From positions 1 through 15,919 of the forward strand of contig URWR01000021.1 of assembly GCA_900551595.1 (NCBI GenBank): a stretch of 15,919 nt of DNA, in the 5' to 3' direction. Below are positions 13,933 to 15,919 of this stretch, in pieces. Within the stretch, counting starts at the first letter, position 1. Each line of letters starts with the position of its first letter. Source of the DNA: an uncultured Coriobacteriaceae bacterium. GTDB lineage: Bacteria > Actinomycetota > Coriobacteriia > Coriobacteriales > Atopobiaceae. Position numbers and translations under genes: made by a program. Below the pieces are notes generated by a model, which saw only the letters and a program-made list of their open reading frames with translations, ran no database searches and was not told the DNA's origin.

Positions 13933-14361
13933 TTAGTAGAGCGGCAGTTCACCTGTCAGCGGATCTATTTGCTCTGGAAAAAGCGGCTCGAATGCTAAAC
14001 AGGTATAGGTCGGCTCGCCATGAAACTCAGTCAGACCCGCATCACGAATAAGAGAGTATACAAACCCTTTTTCTCGTCCCTGTTCGGCGAGATCGAGAAG
14101 TGCCTCTTCTGAATCAACATACACACAAACCTTAGCCACACCCGCTTCAAACCACGCAGAGAGTGGCGACGGTTCTGCACCTTCATCCTCTAAATACACC
14201 CAACCATCTTCAGTTGCACGCACCTGCGTAAGACGGTTTTCGCGAACGAGTGCAGTCAGTGTTGCCTCAACACAGGCGTGACCTGCCTGAGCAGCAATTT
14301 TTCCTTTGCGCATCTTGAGATCACGGCGCATAACGATCATCTGTTTTGCCTTATAGGCCAC
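13933..14361 (-). CDS. pth2: Peptidyl-tRNA hydrolase, Pth2 (archaeal/eukaryotic-type) family
   Basis: Pth2-fold hydrolase of peptidyl-tRNA, unrelated in fold to bacterial Pth. The 142-residue protein shows the N-terminal strand KQMIVMRRDLKM, the helix KGKIAAQAGHACVEA with the conserved Lys, SAWFEAGVAKVCVYV, LIRDAGLTEF with the active-site Asp and Thr, and the C-terminal run ending DPLTGELPLY, like the usual family ending. About 15 extra residues (VRATEDGWVYLEDEG region) sit between the first helix and the SAWFEAG helix. The start is GTG 14361, supported by AAGGGAG (14369-14375, spacing 7) and by the family N-terminus. It lies 38 nt after ettA on the same strand, so probably co-transcribed. 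The window also encodes classical Pth, so the two may overlap in function. Confidence 0.87.
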   Translation of the reverse strand: MAYKAKQMIVMRRDLKMRKGKIAAQAGHACVEATLTALVRENRLTQVRATEDGWVYLEDEGAEPSPLSAWFEAGVAKVCVYVDSEEALLDLAEQGREKGFVYSLIRDAGLTEFHGEPTYTCLAFEPLFPEQIDPLTGELPLY

Positions 14362-14399
14362 GTCTTAGCTCCCTTTGCCTCATAAAATGTATGTGCTTC

Positions 14400-15919
14400 T
14401 TAATCGCGCGTAAGCTTGCGATGCAGGCGATGCGGACGAGCAGCCTCAGCACCCAAACGTGCAACACGATCGGCCTGGTAGGCTTCGAAATTGCCTTCGA
14501 ACCAGTGCCAGCGGCCCGGCTCTTCGTCAGTACCTTCCCATGCAAGGATATGGGTGGCTACACGATCGAGGAACCAGCGGTCGTGGCTTACCACCACTGA
14601 GCAGCCCGGGAAAGCCTCTAGCGCCTCTTCCAAGCTTTCGAGTGTCTCAACATCTAAATCGTTTGTAGGCTCGTCGAGCAGCAGCAGATTACCGCCCTGT
14701 TTGAGCGTCAAAGCCAAGTTGAGTCGATTTCGCTCGCCACCAGAAAGAACACCGGACGGCTTTTGCTGATCAGTTCCTTTAAATCCAAAGCTTGCCACAT
14801 ACGCACGGCTTGGTATTTCTTCATCGCCAACACGAATGTAATCGTTGCCGTCGGAAACAACTTCCCAGACCGTCTTTTTGGGGTCGATACCACCACGCAG
14901 CTGATCGACATAAGAGATCTTGACCGTCTCGCCTACTTCAAGCGTGCCTGATGTCAGAGATTCTTGTCCAACAATCGTCTTGAAAAGAGTCGTTTTTCCT
15001 ACGCCGTTAGGACCAATGACGCCAACAATGCCATTGCGCGGAAGCGTAAAGGAAAGATCGTCGATAAGAACGCGATCGCCGAATGCCTTATGCACATGCT
15101 CAGCTACCAGCACTTTGTTTCCAAGTCGAGGACCTGCAGGGATATGAATTTCCGTAAAGTCGGGCTTTGCCGAAGCTTTAGCCTCAGACAACATTTGCTC
15201 ATAGCGCTCCAAACGCGCACGGTTCTTTGCCTGACGCGCCTTGGGAGAACTTCTCACCCACGCAAGCTCACTCTTCAGTTTCTTCGCGCGCTTAGCATCT
15301 TGTTGGCTCTGTGCTTCCAAACGAGCTGCCTTAGTTTCCAGGTAGGTGGAATAGTTGCCCTCATAGGGATAGAGACGACCGCGGTCTACCTCACAAATCC
15401 ACTCTGCAACATCATCGAGGAAGTATCGGTCATGCGTTACAGCTAACACAGCACCGGGGTAGTCATGAAGGAATTGTTCGAGCCAAAGCACACTCTCGGC
15501 ATCAAGGTGGTTGGTCGGCTCGTCGAGCAACAGCAAATCAGGAGCTTCAAGCAAAAGACGACACAAAGCAACACGCCTGCGCTCACCACCGGAAAGCACT
15601 GAAATCGGCGCATCAGAATCTGGGCATTGCAGCGCATCCATAGCCTGCGAGAGCTTGCTATCAAGATCCCAACCACCGGCAGCATCAATTTCATCCTGAA
15701 GAGAGCCCATTTCCGCCATTAATGCGTCAAAGTCCGCATCGGGCTCAGCCATCAGTTCACCAATCTCATTGAAGCGAGCAACTTTGGCAATCACATCGCC
15801 AAAGGCCTGTTCAATGTTTTGAAGCACCGTCTTATCTTCATCAAGTTGAGGCTCTTGCTCAAGAATGCCCACGGTATAGCCTGGACTCAGACGCGCTTCG
15901 CCATTGGAAATATCTTCAA
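14400..15919 (-). CDS. ettA: Energy-dependent translational throttle protein EttA (ABC-F), 5'-truncated by window edge
   Basis: ABC-F ATPase that binds the ribosomal E site and gates entry into elongation according to ATP/ADP ratio (E. coli EttA). The visible 505 residues run to the window edge and lack the first Walker A; the full protein should be about 555. Present are the arm subdomain with DPDADFD-like EPDADFDAL, the first signature LSGGERRRVAL and LLLLDEPTNHLD, the P-site interaction linker (helices from YLETKAARLEAQ to ARLERYEQML), and a second ATPase with GPNGVGKTT, LSGGERNRLNL and LLLLDEPTNDLD. GPRLGNKVL and SRAYVASFGFKG are EttA-specific stretches, so this is EttA rather than Uup, YbiT or an antibiotic-resistance ABC-F. 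The GTG at 15872 is internal, as the frame stays open upstream. Confidence 0.95.
   Translation of the reverse strand, partial: EDISNGEARLSPGYTVGILEQEPQLDEDKTVLQNIEQAFGDVIAKVARFNEIGELMAEPDADFDALMAEMGSLQDEIDAAGGWDLDSKLSQAMDALQCPDSDAPISVLSGGERRRVALCRLLLEAPDLLLLDEPTNHLDAESVLWLEQFLHDYPGAVLAVTHDRYFLDDVAEWICEVDRGRLYPYEGNYSTYLETKAARLEAQSQQDAKRAKKLKSELAWVRSSPKARQAKNRARLERYEQMLSEAKASAKPDFTEIHIPAGPRLGNKVLVAEHVHKAFGDRVLIDDLSFTLPRNGIVGVIGPNGVGKTTLFKTIVGQESLTSGTLEVGETVKISYVDQLRGGIDPKKTVWEVVSDGNDYIRVGDEEIPSRAYVASFGFKGTDQQKPSGVLSGGERNRLNLALTLKQGGNLLLLDEPTNDLDVETLESLEEALEAFPGCSVVVSHDRWFLDRVATHILAWEGTDEEPGRWHWFEGNFEAYQADRVARLGAEAARPHRLHRKLTRD

Noticed and set aside
1..15919. Mobile elements, prophage, defence islands, tRNA or rRNA genes
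   Set aside because: No transposase, integrase, terminal repeats, phage genes, nuclease/helicase defence modules, tRNA cloverleaf or rRNA sequence could be recognised on either strand.

Overview
The window is ordinary chromosomal DNA of roughly balanced base composition, densely packed with genes and free of any mobile element, CRISPR array or rRNA/tRNA gene that I can see. The gene content points to an anaerobic or fermentative actinobacterium, probably of the class Coriobacteriia (Atopobium/Olsenella/Collinsella-like). The grounds are an NfnAB-type electron-bifurcating transhydrogenase, lactate- and alcohol-dehydrogenase-type fermentation enzymes, a CBS-DRTGG family II pyrophosphatase and an EttA-type ABC-F protein. 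The taxonomic call is inference; no marker gene settles it.

Layout, left to right. (1) Plus strand, 1-3703: the 3' part of prs (PRPP synthetase), pth (bacterial peptidyl-tRNA hydrolase), a 110-nt gap with a perfect 8-bp hairpin, then nfnA and nfnB (NADH-dependent ferredoxin:NADP+ oxidoreductase), closed by a strong terminator. nfnB is broken in frame by a single TAA at 3266-3268, and a new ATG with its own Shine-Dalgarno follows directly. (2) Plus strand, 3796-5301: xpt (xanthine phosphoribosyltransferase) abutting a DUF89/ARMT1-like metal-dependent phosphatase gene, closed by a terminator. (3) Minus strand, 5394-8068: a zinc-ribbon single-pass membrane protein behind a perfect palindrome, a YjbR/MmcQ protein paired with an XRE regulator that carries a zinc ribbon, and an aldo-keto reductase with its own terminator. 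(4) Minus strand, 8253-11943: a lactate/malate-dehydrogenase family gene, an iron-containing alcohol dehydrogenase and an orphan galactitol-type PTS EIIC, closely spaced and probably one transcript. (5) Plus strand, 12171-13835: the regulated Mn-dependent pyrophosphatase, read divergently from the dehydrogenase cluster. (6) Minus strand, 13933 to the window end: a Pth2-type peptidyl-tRNA hydrolase downstream of ettA.

Two themes connect the genes. One is PRPP, purine and pyrophosphate economy: Prs makes PRPP, Xpt spends it and releases PPi, the CBS-DRTGG pyrophosphatase hydrolyses PPi under adenine-nucleotide control in this family, and DUF89 may clear damaged phosphometabolites. The other is redox balance in fermentation (NfnAB, LDH/MDH-like enzyme, alcohol dehydrogenase, aldo-keto reductase). 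A smaller theme is translation quality control: EttA next to Pth2, and a second unrelated peptidyl-tRNA hydrolase (Pth) in the same window.

I see no wholly new system. The points most worth a second look are the in-frame split of nfnB, the Arg at the substrate-selecting position of the LDH-family enzyme, the two unrelated peptidyl-tRNA hydrolases with one behind ettA, the orphan EIIC inside a dehydrogenase cluster, and the xpt-DUF89 coupling.
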